DNA of 64,000 nt from Amborella trichopoda (GCF_000471905.2 NW_006499913.1:3408112-3472111); one strand, 5' to 3'; counted from the stretch's first letter, positions 23,178 through 35,279 are shown. Made by a program: numbers and translations. The notes: generated from the sequence alone by a model not told the origin.

Positions 23178-23548
23178 TCATGCCGAATTTTGTTTTGAAT
23201 CCGACCCATAAACAGAAAGCCTGAAATTAGAGTGCCTGAAAAATTCACCAAAGCTATCATGACCGTTACCTGATTCAGGCAAGTAGGCCACCAATGAACT
23301 GCTCACTTCTGAGATTCCATGGCCTATATTTGCATTTTCAGGCTGCAAAACCTCGGAGGAAGCGGAGCTTCCAGCTTGGAGTGAAGCTGCCCCTGAAGAA
23401 ATGTTGGCTTCTTCAGACTTATTATTGTTCTTGGTGTTAACGAAACGACCACCACGGCCACGTACTCGCTTCATTGCATGGAGGTGGCGTGATTCATGGA
23501 GGTAAGGCTGTTGAGGGGAGAGGATAATTTAGTGAAGACGTTGATAAG

Positions 23549-23579
<31 letters not shown>

Positions 23580-26061
23580 AGGCAGCCTTTTATTCTCGTA
23601 TACTTTATTTGCACTTATCTGTTAAGTTCATTCTTAGAAATTTACCGTGTTTATATTAAAATAACATTCTGGATGGTAAAGGGAGGCAAGATTCAAAAAG
23701 ATAATAGTAAGGGGAGGAAAGTGAGTACCTTCCGGGACTTGACAAGCTTGTTCTGGGCCTCAAGCTTAGCCCGAGATTGTCGCCGTCTAAGGATGGCATG
23801 ATACTGTTTTGCATTTACATAAACGGGTTCTTCTGTCCAATCCAAAGGCAGTAGCATGCGTGTTTGTTGCAACCCTAGTGTTTGTGAGGTAAGCTGATCA
23901 TACAAGTAATGCAAGAGCACAAGATCAAGAATTACATAATTTAATCTTCAAGCAACCAAATATGCAATGTAATAAAGCGATAATTTGACAAGCTTTGAGC
24001 CTTGAGGGAAGGAATGACACACCCCACTCGTCAACTGTTGAAATAGGACAGCTCGGGAGGTGCTAGCAAACTATTTGAAACCCAAATGCTACCATAGATT
24101 ACAAACCCTATATACAAAATCACAAGAAAACCGCATCAAGAGGATATTGGCAGACGAAAAGAAATTTACCATAGTCTGAGAGCCATAAGGAGCCAGCGCA
24201 CCACCAAAGTAAGATGCTGCCATATAGGGACATGGCACATGCGTCTAAGAACAAACAGATAAACATTCACATGAGTAATACATATGACATACAAGTAACA
24301 ATGTAGGTAAGTTGATATTCCTACTTAATCACTTCGACTTACAAATGAGTGGCCATACTCCATCTGTGGAAGAGGAGAAAAGTACTCAGTTGGCCCGGCG
24401 GGTAGACCAGCTTTCATAAAAGTTTGAAGTCCTTTTCTACCAGTTTCATCATCTACTGAAAACGTTGGAATTGACAACCCCAAAATATTCAGGGAGCAAG
24501 AAAAACAGAGCAGTAGAATTATGTTGTCTCGATCTATCTTACAATCAGCACAATTTTTTTTTTAATATTTTAAATTTTTTTAAAAGGAAAGGCGGTGGCG
24601 CACCCCATATTTCATACATTCCAAGTACTTCTCCATGGAAAGTTGAGACACGTCAGCACTCCCTCAATCAGCACAAAATGTCAAAGAAGCATTTCAAAAT
24701 TTTGACATATAAAACAACTTCAGAACATCAAACAAGTGTTGAAAAGGGAGAAAAACTGAAAGAAAAAAGATATACACCAATTCCTTAAAAGCACATATTT
24801 GGAACCACTCTATGGCAAAGAGTATCCAAGACAATCCCCAAAAGCACAATCCATTAATAAAGAAAATAATACAATTGAGACTTGTAGCATCTTAAGTTTC
24901 TTTTACGTACCAAACTGACATTTTCCTTCTGTCTAAAGTCAATCATCAGGAGAAATATATTTTATTAATAGATATCTCTTAAATAACAATCTGTTCGCTT
25001 AAACGAAAAAAACTATGTAACATTTTGAAATTTGACATACCTACTAACTAGGAACATCAAATGTTAGTTATAACCTGCTCAAAGGCAAAGATATCCATAA
25101 AGATCATCCAAAAGAATATTCAGGAAAAACAGAAACAGAAAAATACATCTGAAACTTGGAGCATAATAGGTTCCTTTCTGCCTACCAAAAGGACAAAACC
25201 CATTCTTTCCACGTACAACCATCAGGACACAATAATTGAAGAAAAACTTGACAATAAATGTAAACAACAATCATATCTTTTCACCAAAGATATTGCACAA
25301 AATAATGGTAAAATAGTAGTAGATAAAAGCGAGAAGAAATGCAATTGCTCCTCTCAAAAAGGCCATGTATCCTTGGCATATAATCCAAAATACTGAGGAA
25401 CAGAAAAAATCCTCCCAGGACCACTTTCTTTCGAATTAATCCTTCCAAAATCTACTCGACATGTACGAGCTACAACTCAAACTGCTTCTACACCAATATG
25501 CTCATCAACAGCCATATTTATATTTCTAGATGATTTGGAAATCAGTCCAATAAGAGATGGGATATGACTAAGAACATCAAGGTGCTCCAGATCCATCGAC
25601 TACAAAAATTAAATTGAATAATCCATGCTGGAGTGACTTAAACCCCCATCCTTTTCTACCAAAACAAACAAACAAAAAGAAAAAGGATGAACAAATAGAT
25701 AAGAAACAACAAGTTTTACGCTTTTTTTACTTCAGTTACATGTGTCAAGTTATTCAAGCATACCAGGTTGCGCTGAAGATCCTTGAAATCCACCGCTCCC
25801 TCCAATCACACCAGCAGCTTCCTCAGATTGACCAGTAGATTGAGATGAACATGAATCTTGTTCAGGTAAACTGGTTTCTAGGTGCTTCAGAGAACCAGGA
25901 TGGGAAAGTGAAGAATCCATTTCCAGGTTCAAAGTCATGCACCTTTTCCCCTTAGGAACTTGTATTCCAGATGAGTTCCACCATGATGAACTCTTAGCAG
26001 TATAAGGAGATGTAGGATGGCCAGAGCATAGGTCTGAGTTATTGGTGGTAAGCTTCTGCAT
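23178..26061 (-). CDS. NF-YA: Nuclear factor Y subunit A (CCAAT-binding), complete
   Basis: Transcribed exons in order are 26061-25764, 24455-24343, 24244-24170, 23893-23729 and 23507-23178. Phases agree at every junction, giving 326 residues. The protein joins NF-YB and NF-YC to bind CCAAT boxes in the nucleus. Residues 183-205 ([20 protein letters not shown]) form the NF-YB/YC-binding helix. Residues 218-243 ([20 protein letters not shown], then RF) form the DNA-contacting helix and loop. The N-terminal half has the Ser/Gln-rich stretch [11 protein letters not shown], usual in NF-YA, and an aromatic patch MEYGHSF before it resumes. The start ATG follows TGAATAA and is the first in frame. 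Regulation is likely by miR169 through the site just after the stop. Intron 1 (1.3 kb) is the largest. The gene is convergent with ENH1, with about 950 bp between the stop codons. Confidence 0.94.
23548..23574. repeat. (CT)n microsatellite in NF-YA intron 4
   Basis: About thirteen CT units lie between the last two coding exons of NF-YA, forming a polypurine tract on the transcribed strand. Confidence 0.8.
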
Positions 26062-26501
26062 TTATTCAAAAAGCTTAAAAGGAAACAACACAGAGAGTGT
26101 CCTGTGAGACCTCTAAAAGGTCAGTAGTCAACGATGCCACCCTATGTCTTCAGGTGTCTCTCTTCATGCACCTAAAAATAGAACCACAAGAGTATTGTAA
26201 ATTTCTAGTATTACTGTGGGTTGGCTGTAGCATGACAGTCTTTGAAAACAGAAAACATACAAATGAAGGAGAGACAAGCAATGTAGAGAAATTTCAGATC
26301 CTTATGATTAATCCTTGGATCCAAAGTCTTATTAAATAAAAAGCAGAGCCTCTCAACAAGCAAAGACAGTTGCCATCTCAGGCAAAATATAAAGCTGAGA
26401 GTGGAGTATGGTCAGTCCAGTATGTCAACACTTTCTAGTAGATCAGAAGATCAACAGTGTCAGTAACAAAGCATGAATACAATCAACGTCATAGGCAAAA
26501 G

Positions 26502-26734
26502 GAACTTTCCTCCATAATTAAATACAAACTAAAAAGCCAATAGGGAATTCCAGGCAAACTCCCTGGCATATGGGGAGCTAGAGTGTTGGGTTTCTGTAGC
26601 CATTAAAGGCCTTATGAGAACTTTCCTCCATAATTAAATACAAAACTAAAAATCCAATAGGGAATTCCAGGCAGACTCCCTAGCACATGGGGAGCTAGCA
26701 TGTTGGGTTTCTGTGGCCATTAAAGGCCTTATAA
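26502..26734. repeat. 116-bp tandem duplication
   Basis: Two units starting GAACTTTCCTCCATAATTAA lie at 26502 and 26618. They share GGGAATTCCAGGCA, CATGGGGAGCTAG-type and TTAAAGGCCTTAT words with only a few differences. The duplication is recent and non-coding. It lies upstream of NF-YA and next to the putative Copia LTR. Confidence 0.85.
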
Positions 26735-26737
26735 GAG

Positions 26738-28537
26738 CTTGTGATCAAACATTTAATATAGTGGAACATAAGCTTAGTGGGAGTGTGGTCCTTTGTGGAC
26801 CATGATAGGCAAATGCTAATTCTTGATACTTAGACTAAGCTTGACGTGCTAGGCCAGTCGAGTTGGAAAACCTCAATTACCTAGGCATGGAATAAAACCG
26901 ATGAGGGTTTATAGGTTATCCCTTGATGAGGTCGGAGTTTCCCAAGGGAGTGAGTCAAGGGACTATGTGACACTGGTGTGTGATGGTTGGCCTCTAGAGA
27001 CCAGGGCCAAAGCCTCATCACTGAATCATCACACAGCATGTGCGTATGATAGCCGTAGCGACCAAGCAAGATACTATTGAGGGTGCAGCATGCATATGTG
27101 CAAGAGATTACCCCTATGTACTATAGAGCTGGTCTTGCTGACCACGGGTTCGTCTCTAGGGGGGAACTGTTATCCATAGACTGGGATTATGTCGCCTTGC
27201 CTATTGGCTGACTTTGGTAGCTCAATCATGAACCCCTGCAGCGGTACGTGGGTCATGAGAACTACTGGGTCAATTTGAGAAAGCAAGTGTGGATTATAAT
27301 CCACAGTAGAAGATGAAGTGCTTTAGAATTATTAATTTCAAAACACAAAGGATCTAATTTCTGTCACAATTATTTGGTTTTTATATATTTGGATATTTTA
27401 GTTTTACAAAATGAATGTATAGAATTAAAAAATTGAAATATATTTTTTAAACAATATCAAATATGCATGACGGGCCCATGGGGGCCCCCCATTATCTCTT
27501 TTGGATTTGCGTGGGGGGGCCCACCCACGGTTACATAGGTGGCACGCCCCACTTAAAGAGGGAAGTCCTCTTTTATCATGTTTTGAAGATATATGTTTTC
27601 AGTTGTTAAACTTGTAGACTAAGTCAATTGAAAAAACACGATATGCTCTGTGTGTCTTAAAGAGATTAGGATTTCTAAGAGAGAGATGCTTTAAGGAGTT
27701 CAACTCCTAAAAGAATTATAATTAAGTAAAGAGATGATATTTTACTTATCTTTTATTTGATGGGATAAGGGTTTAAAAAACTGAAGGTCTTCCATCATCC
27801 TCTGAATCATGATGGCTAATCTAAAGAATGAATGACTCAGATCTCTCACCCTATAGGTCTCCTAAGATCTATAGGACTAGATCAACCCATAGAATTGTTA
27901 TCTCCAAGGAAAACCTTTCCCTTTAAAAAGACTATAAATAGAGGTCTCCTCACCTCTCATTCTCTACACAATTATTCTCTCTCTCTATGTTCTCTAGGGA
28001 TATTCTTCTGTCTCTCCAAGGTCTGATCTCTCTAATTAGAGAGATAAGGGGCATGCCCCCCATAAGGGACCAAAAAGGTAGGCACGCCCCACTCATGAAA
28101 TATTGCCTAAGACATTGAGGCTTAGGCTTGACCCATATAGTTTCTTGCTCTCATACAATGTGAAGGGGTTTAGCTAGAGCTTTCCCACATTTAGAAGATC
28201 CGAAAAAGTTCATTGATCCCATGCGACATTAGAGGAAGGAGACCTGGTGTGGGGTGTTCTAAGTCCGGTTGAGATAATCTTCCGCCATCTTTATTTTATA
28301 TTTTTGCAGTCCATATATTTCTTATAATTTCTTTTTCCCATAGCTTTATATTATCTTTTGTCCTTTAAGAAAAGAAAGTTGTAATTAGAGGTAGCAAGTG
28401 AGAACCGATTTATTTATTTATTCTTTTCTTTTGAGTTGAATTTATTGTAATTAGACCATTGTAAATGGTATAGTCGGTGTAAAAAATAAAAATTATAAAT
28501 TATATATACTGTGCTAGATCACAGGGTCCTACTTTCA
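26738..28537 (+). mobile_element. Putative 5' LTR of a Copia retrotransposon
   Basis: The right end is secure: it ends CA at 28537, one base before the primer-binding site. Inside are a TATA box (27933, TATAAATA) with CT-rich downstream sequence, which is a typical LTR promoter, and a GC palindrome (27470-27520, GGGCCC...). The left end near TGTGATCAAACATTT is a guess. A second LTR was not found, so the element is truncated at its 3' side. Confidence 0.5.
27933..27940 (+). promoter_or_regulatory. LTR TATA box
   Basis: ACTATAAATAGAGG resembles the consensus plant TATA box. It is followed within 30 bp by a CT-rich stretch. It lies about 600 bp before the LTR end, which fits a U3-R-U5 layout. 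Confidence 0.5.
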
Positions 28538-28538
28538 T

Positions 28539-28550
28539 TGGTATCAGAGC
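28539..28550 (+). other. Primer-binding site for initiator tRNA-Met
   Basis: TGGTATCAGAGC is the complement of the 3' region of plant initiator tRNA-Met and the standard primer site of Copia elements. It fixes the end of the 5' LTR and the direction of the element. Confidence 0.85.
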
Positions 28551-29392
28551 AAGGGTTTCTTGCTGCCCATAGGATTTTTTTCTTTCTTTCTTTAAGTATT
28601 ATATTGAGCCTTTGGGAAAAGAAATATGGCTGCCCACACCGTCATCTTTGAGATCCTAAAAACCAAAAAGTTCGAAGGATTGAACTACTCCTCATGGAAG
28701 TGCAAGATAGGGTATGTGCTTCTTGAGGAGGGTTTGGATGGAGTACTATCCAAGGATCGCCATCGCCATCCAAGAAGCAATTCAAGATAAGAAACAAAAG
28801 ATGCATATGCTTCTTGGAAACGTAGAGATATGCATGCTAAGCATATCCTACTATGCTCAATAGGGGTGAGATTTTTTCGGATCGGGTTCAGATCCACTCA
28901 GATCTGAATCCGAATCTGAATAGTTACATTGGATCCAGATCAAGATCCGATCAGATCTTAAATATTTGGATCCGGATCCAAATCTAGGATCCGGATCCGG
29001 ATTAGGTTTCTTACTGTCTTTAATATTTTTCTCTAATACCACTAGATTCAATCGCTTTAGGATTTCTCTCCCTACTATTATATAACATTTAGAAATATAA
29101 ACCCACCTCAAGATTCTCTCTTCTTCTGATCAACCCAAATCTCTCTCTCTTTCTCTCTCTAGATTGAATCACATGAACAAATGAAAATCGACTCACTCAC
29201 TATTACAGCCGAGGATTGAGGGCTAAGAATGGATCAAATACGCAGTCGTTACAATCTAGGATCCAACTTGAGAAATGAATAAAAAACTGCAAGCATCGCT
29301 TCTTAGATCACCATGAAATATCCCTCGAACTTATAACAAAAAGAAATTGAACTGACGTCCTAAGATCTTCCTATAAAACAACCAAAATCGAG

Positions 29393-29393
<1 letters not shown>

Positions 29394-29442
<49 letters not shown>
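29394..29442. repeat. (GA)n microsatellite
   Basis: A near-pure GA tract inside the hAT-like element. Confidence 0.85.
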
Positions 29443-29447
<5 letters not shown>

Positions 29448-30071
29448 CCAAAAATCTCATATATAAAAGATTGAGAATCTAGGCTTCTTTCTTAATCCAC
29501 AACCCTTTCCTACAATGAATGCAAGTGGGGGTGAGACTCACAGCCATTTTCGCTCACTTGTTACAAATCTAAATCACACAGGCTGAGGACTTCGACAAAA
29601 CAAACACCAGCCCCCAGCTCTCTCTTTTCTAGTGAAATCTTGTGCCCCACCTCCTCTTTCTTTTCCTCTCTTGAAATTTGTTTCTTTCTCTACCTCTTCA
29701 CCCATTTCCCCCATATCTACATCTCTGCAAATCCAAACCCACCACCAGCACGTCTGATGGCATCTAGGCCTTTTCTACAAAAGCAGAGAGCAACTGCTGC
29801 AGCTTTTTAACCTTCTAGGCCCACCCCCGTCCATTAGAGAGAGAGACTACTCCTAGAGAGAACAATGTCGAGAGAGAGAGGGAGGCTAGTTTTAAAGAGA
29901 GGAACATAGCAATTTCTAGAGAGATGGGTTTACAGTCTTAGAACCCCTAATTTTGATTTCGATAGTGAGAGAGAGAATATGAGAGGAGATTATGGGTTCT
30001 CAAATGCAAAGGTGGGGATTAGTTCTACAAAGTTAAAAGAACAGCAGGGATAAGGTATTAAATTATAAAAG

Positions 30072-30073
<2 letters not shown>

Positions 30074-30106
<33 letters not shown>
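30074..30106. repeat. (TA)n microsatellite, insertion site of a fold-back element
   Basis: TA repeats flank the fold-back element on both sides (second tract at 30567-30615), as if it inserted into a TA run. Confidence 0.75.
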
Positions 30107-30107
<1 letters not shown>

Positions 30108-30568
30108 AAAAGGCTTCTGTGAGCCAATGGACTCACAAGAAAAAATGAGCCCAATGGCCCAAATTGAATCTGGACCGATCTAACAATCACGAATGCCCGA
30201 TAGTGTTTGAATTTTAATTTTTTTTCTACAAATCCAAATCACTCGAAATTTTAGATGTGTGTTGATAAAAAATAGATGAATATTCAAAAAATATTAAAAC
30301 AACATTTTTATATGAAAAAAATGACCAAAATACCCCCCATAAATTTTTGAGGGTATTTTGGTCATTTTTAATTTTACAGATTATTTTTTTTATATTTTTA
30401 TTAGGTGCGGCTTGATGAGAAGAATATTCACCTAAAATTTCAAGTGATTTAGATTTGTAAAAAAAAATTAGAATTCAAACACTCTCGGCCATCAGATCTG
30501 CCCAGATTCAATCTGGGCCATTAGGCTTATACTATTAAGTGAGCTAGTGGGCTCACCCTAGCATCTTC
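30107..30568. mobile_element. Fold-back MITE with GACCAAAATACCCC core, nested
   Basis: The inverted ends are AAGGCTTCTGTGAGCCAATG and AGATGCTAGGGTGAGCCCAC (reverse complement). The arms continue through AATTGAATCTGG and TTTGAATTTTAATTTT. The centre is GACCAAAATACCCC...GGGTATTTTGGTCA. It is flanked by TA tracts. Confidence 0.8.
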
Positions 30569-32205
30569 TATATATATATATATATATATTTTTATATTTA
30601 TATATATATTATAAATGTAATATAATGAATATATGAACAATAAAATATTATTTTAAAACCGGGTCGGATTTGGATTAGATCCACCTGCCTCAAGATCCGA
30701 TCCGAATTTCAATTCGAATCCAACTTTAGGATTCGGATCCGAAATTTGGGTCCAAATCTTGGATCCATACCTGAATCCGAATAGGACCCAAAATCCAAGT
30801 TTCAAATCCGAATCGGGTCAATTCTCAGCCTTAATGCTCAATGATTGACTCATATGCATATGAGTATGAGTCAATGAAAACTACAATAAGCATGTACGAA
30901 AGGCTCGAGAAAGAATACACAGATCCAACTCTTATGAGGCAAGCAATGGCCATGAAGAAATACAATGAATTAAAGATGGACAAAGGAGCGAAGATATCGG
31001 ATCATGTGCATCTCTTTTGTGCACTTATTCGAGAGATGGAGGCTATCGGCATGCGACCTTTACAACCAATGCAAGTGGTTCATATGATGAACTCTCTCCT
31101 TAATTCATGGGAGACTTTCATCACCACTCTCGGTCCAACAAATGGCTCCAAAACTGAAGGAGCTCATAATACTGCTCAAAGGCGAGAAAGAAAAGAGGAA
31201 CGCACGCAAAGCATCGACTCCAAAAGACACGGTACATATGGTAAAAACACAACCCTTCTTTAAGCCTAAGAAGAGGAAGGGCAAGAATAAGAATAAGAAG
31301 AGACGAGAAGAAAAGAATAAAGAGTGAGACAATAAAAAAAAAACAGACTAGGACTTGCTATGTATGCAAGAAAGTTGGCCAAATAGCAAAGAACTGTTGG
31401 TTCAACAATAATCCAAAGGCCAACAAGGAAATTGCATGTGTGGTCTTTAAAACATTGCTAGCCGACCCCAAGGGAGCATCTTGTTGTCTTGACTCATAAG
31501 CTATAGCTCACATGACATACACCAAGGATGGCTTCCGTACTTGTACTCCTGTGGGGCCGGATGAGCAACACATATTTATTAGTGGCAATGAAAGATCGAG
31601 GTTTTAGGATTATGTGCTTGAAATGAAGAATGGAAAGATCGTGATCCTAAAGCAAGCACTCTATGCTCCTGACATGAGGAAGTGGCTGGTTTTGGTTCCT
31701 AAAATTGTTAAGGCCAGTTTTATCACCATCTTCTATGGTGATAAAGTTGTCGTGAAAAACCACAATGATATCATCATATCCGGTCAACTTGTGAATGGCC
31801 TTTACTCAATTGAAATAAAGGAAGAAATTGCCTATGTCTCGGCTTCGAATGGTGTGGATGTTTTCTTATCGCATATACGACTAGGGCACATAAGTTTTAA
31901 AAGAATGGAAAGATTAAGAAAAGATGGGATCCATCGAAATTATAAGGGAGATCTATCAAAAGTATGTGAATCATGTGTGCAAAGAAAATTAACAAGAAAC
32001 TTTCCATTAGGGCAAAAAGAGCTTCTAGAAATCATTCATAATAGCATATGTGGTCCTATGAACGTGGCTACCAAAAGCTACAAAAAGTATTTCATCACTT
32101 TTATTATATTACTGTTGAAATATTTCTATGTTATTATGACATTTTCAATATTATAATATTCTTAATAATGATAAAAGATATTATATTATTATAGAATTAT
32201 TATAA

Positions 32206-32260
32206 TTAGCCAACCCCAATTAATTGGGATAAGGATTGGATGATGATTATTATTATTATA
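32206..32260 (+). mobile_element. RTE-type LINE 3' tail fragment
   Basis: CCCCAATTAATTGGGATAAG followed by GATTGGATGATGATTATTATT matches the 3' end of plant RTE elements, which carry a short palindrome followed by a trinucleotide tail. Only the tail is left. It lies at the point where the Copia remnant stops. Confidence 0.65.
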
Positions 32261-32500
32261 ATTATCATATTATATTATACTATTCTATTATATTATATTA
32301 TATTATAATAATATTATAATCAATATATTATACCATTATTTCATAATAATAAAAATTAAATATTATATTATTATTTAATAATAATCATAATATTTATTAT
32401 AATAATAACAATTATAATTATTATAATAATTATAATGATACTATTATTACTATAATCGATTATAATTAAAATGATACTATTATTTCGTGAAATGTAATGT
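32261..32500. repeat. AT-rich low-complexity DNA
   Basis: Irregular TAATAT/ATTATA sequence follows the RTE tail, probably grown from its tail by slippage. Confidence 0.7.
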
Positions 32501-32879
32501 AAGAATGAAGGAATCTCGCTTTTGCAAGTACGAATATTATATTTGAACTTGTTGAAAAAAAATCTTCAATTTTTGCCTTGAATTTTGGTTATTATTGTCA
32601 GATATCAGAAGACAAACTCGACAACTTTGAAATGTAGTCATTTATTCCTCACTTGGACAATCACTAAAAAGGACCTAAACGATTCTTAGCTACAATAATC
32701 ACAACATTGAGAATGATTATCTTTTTAAAAATAATGATGCAATGAAAATTTTTGAATTTCCTGAAGATATATCTTCCAAGCAATCCAAACAGTGAAATGC
32801 ATCTTCCGGGTCTCTGACAGATACTATCCAAACAGCATACACCCATCTTCTAGGAAATGTCAATTCCAAGAGATACCAA

Positions 32880-33509
32880 CTGTTAATCCTTTGACTACAC
32901 CACGTGCAGCACCAAGCCTCAGTCCACACTTGACTAAGGCTAGGCCAGCCTTCCCCACACACCATGCTGGAGAGAGTTCGGAGACAAACACAAGCATAAA
33001 GGCACACACACAAGGCAAACTATAGCTAAGGGCACCAGCTCAGTATATTCTACTATACAATTGGTTTATGTATACCGGCACAGTCCCCATACTCTGAAGG
33101 GGGCAAGGGGTACATATAGCCCCAAGAATATATTCGAATTTCAAATGGCACACTGCCATAACCATCATGCCACCACCAATGACTGTTGCATGGAGGCCAC
33201 TTGCCGCCCACCACATGGGTCAGTTACACGCATTGACTGCCCATGTCCCACGTTCTGTGCCAGCAGGGCGTAACTACCCACCACTCATGGTGGTTGTTAC
33301 ACTCACCTTCCCCACTCCCTCAGTCCGTGCCCTCTAGCTCCTGAGTGGAGGGGATCAGTTACACACCTAGTCACCCCATTACTCTAGGGGTTGACTAGCC
33401 ATGCAGGTCATGCACCAGCATGATGACAGTTACAAGGCCCACTCACCCACATGCACTCACACACACACATTAAGGCCTATGGCCATTCCATAAACCCATG
33501 CCTAGGCAG
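32880..33509 (-). mobile_element. LTR copy 1 of an internally deleted LTR element (tRNA-Met type)
   Basis: This stretch of about 630 bp matches 34637-35279 along its whole length (TCCTTTGACTACACCACGTG, GGCCAGCCTTCCCCACACAC, AGGGGTTGACTAGCCATGCA). It begins TG and ends CA. It lacks 8 bp near its left end that the other copy has. Confidence 0.8.
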
Positions 33510-34636
33510 TTATATGTTTTGGAACTCACATATAGCCATTTTGCACACACCTGCCCAGCCAGGTGTGTGGCTCACCTCTTGCACAAGGTCCTCCTGACCG
33601 TGTCCCATCAAGTCGAGCCACCTCTTAGCCACCAAGCCCACGCTGTCCTCTGCCCAAGGCCTCATGCCAAGGCTCTTCAGCCACCAGCCATCCGCTTGTG
33701 CATGCACCATGTACCTAGTGCTGCACACTATGACCCCTCACGCGGGTCAAGAGAGAAGGTCACACACTCCTCTCAAATATGGTCGTTTGCGTAAAGAATA
33801 GGACCTTCATGAATTGTAGCTCCGCTTTGCCAAAGTGGCATATGTGCTGCCTGATGAACCAGGGGGTTACTTGACCCTGCACCATCAAGGCACTGCTACG
33901 CCACTTGGCCTATCCACGCGCATCACACTGCACTAGCCGGCCTGCTCCATGCACCAGTGACGCGAACTTGTTCACATAGTCACGCATCAAACCCATTTAG
34001 CAAAGCTTTCGCAAAGCCTCACGAGCTACCCAGGTCGCATTGCCTAGCAAGAACTGCTCCTTCAGCTCTCTCTTCAAGATCCCAAGTGCTCAACTTGGGC
34101 CTTGAAATGTCTGCAACCCTCATCCTCCACTAGAGCTTCGCATTTTCGACGAGGCACCATGTACAAATGCCCACACGATCCTTCTCATGGGCATGAACAG
34201 CCTCGAAATACTGCTCCATGTACCATATGAAGTTCTCCCACACCTTGGAGTCTCGCTGGCCTTCAAACACTCATGGCTCTGGCACCCTCACAGCTCGAGA
34301 GTCCAGCCTGCCACTAGTGCTACACAAGGCCTTTTAACAAGCGCGATGTCATCCTGTAGGGTCAGGAGGTTGGCCTTGAAGGTTTTGGTGAAGGCCTTAT
34401 GGTCATCCATGAGCTCTCCCATACGAGCATCACAAACGCCACAAAGTCCCTCCACCTTCTCCTCCAAAGCTCCAAACCAGTCCTCCAAGATAGTAGGCTT
34501 CTACCCCAACCTGCCATCCAGAACCCCTTGGCTAAGTTGCTCCAACTGCATCTCAAGGTGTGCTACACGATCCTGCAACTCAGCCATACCACCAGCCATG
34601 GTAGCACCGTGCCAACCTTAAGCTCTGATACCAACT
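33510..34636 (-). pseudogene. Internal region with gag fragment of the LTR element
   Basis: Read on the - strand, a primer-binding site TTGGTATCAGAGC (34624-34636) lies beside LTR copy 2. It is followed by a coiled-coil gag N-terminus (about 34590-34288: MAELQDRVAHLEMQLEQL, EEKVEGLC, FTKTFKANLLTL). Then comes a Retrotrans_gag-like part with several stops (about 34080-33800: LKEQFLLGNATWVAREALRK, MRDYVNKFASLVHGA). No protease, reverse transcriptase or integrase is present, and no clear polypurine tract lies beside copy 1. The element is defective and was probably mobilised in trans, if at all. Confidence 0.75.
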
Positions 34637-35279
34637 GTCACAAGGATAATCCTTTGATTACTCCACGTGCGGCGCCAAGCCTCAGTCCACACTCGACTAA
34701 GGCTAGGCCAGCCTTCCCCACACACCACGCTAGAGAATGTTTGGTGACAAACACACACAGGGGCACACACACAAGGCAAACGATAGCTAAGGACCTCAGC
34801 CCAATATATTCCACTATACAATTAGTTTGTGTATACAGCCTCATTCCCCTCACTCTGAGCCAGGCAAGGGGTACTTATAGCCCCAAGAATACATTCGAAT
34901 TTCAAATGGCATACTACCATAACCGTCACACCACTACCATGACTGCAGCATGGAGGTCACTTGCCCACCATGAACCCTGAGTCACCCACCTGGCCACCCA
35001 TCACATGGGTCAGTTACACGCATTGACTGCCCATGTCTCATGTTATGTGCCAGCAGGGCGTAACTGCCCACCAATCATGGTGGCTGTTACGCCCACCTTC
35101 CCCACTCCCTCAATCCACACCCTCTAGCTCCTTGAGTTGAGGGGATCGGTTACATACCTAGTCACCCCATTACTCTAGGGGTTGACTAGCCATGCAGGTC
35201 ATGCACTTTCACTTACCGACATGCACTCCCACACACACAATAAGGCCTATGGCCGTTATATAAGCCCAGGCCTGGGCAC
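34637..35279 (-). mobile_element. LTR copy 2 of the same element
   Basis: The TG...CA copy (TGTCACAAGGATAATCC to CCTGGGCA) is in direct orientation to copy 1. Divergence of several percent plus small indels shows an old insertion. On the - strand this is the 5' LTR because the primer-binding site abuts it. Confidence 0.8.

Larger units (their letters stand above)
28861..30833. mobile_element. hAT-like non-autonomous element inserted in Copia gag
   Basis: It is flanked by perfect 8-bp target duplications ATGCTCAA (28853-28860 and 30834-30841). Its ends are TAGGGGTGAGA and, in reverse complement, TAAGGCTGAGA. Both subterminal regions are rich in GGATCC, GGATCCGG and ATCCGA words. At 1973 bp it has no transposase. 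Its middle (29100-30010) has a GA-rich microsatellite and sequence resembling a plant 5' leader or gene fragment on the - strand. It contains a fold-back element at 30107-30568. Confidence 0.85.
28626..32110 (+). pseudogene. Decayed Copia gag-pol remnant, interrupted by a hAT-like insertion
   Basis: The gag start (MAAHTVIFEILKTKKFEG) is at 28626 and is soon frameshifted. After the insertion, gag of the UBN2 type resumes at 30842-31263 (YERLEKEYTDPTLMRQ). At 31356-31397 lies a zinc knuckle, CYVC...C, whose His is replaced by Gln. The protease motif DSGA is broken by a stop codon near 31495 (DS-stop-A, followed by HMTYTKDGF). The pre-integrase zinc region is at 31614-32100 (LSHIRLGHISF ... CESC). 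Sequence then turns to AT-rich DNA; the integrase core, reverse transcriptase and RNase H are missing. The element is dead. It is split by the element at 28861-30833. Confidence 0.85.

Noticed and set aside
22982..23224. + strand and - strand open frames just past the NF-YA stop
   Set aside because: They overlap the NF-YA 3' untranslated region with the miR169 site; no domain is seen.
25061..25396. 111-codon + strand open frame
   Set aside because: It lies in intron 1 of NF-YA on the opposite strand and has lysine/asparagine-rich chance content.
33498..33794. Histidine/alanine-rich + strand open frames in the LTR element (also 34187-34621 and 34399-34980)
   Set aside because: They are shadows of the gag and LTR sequence, which read correctly on the - strand beside the primer-binding site.
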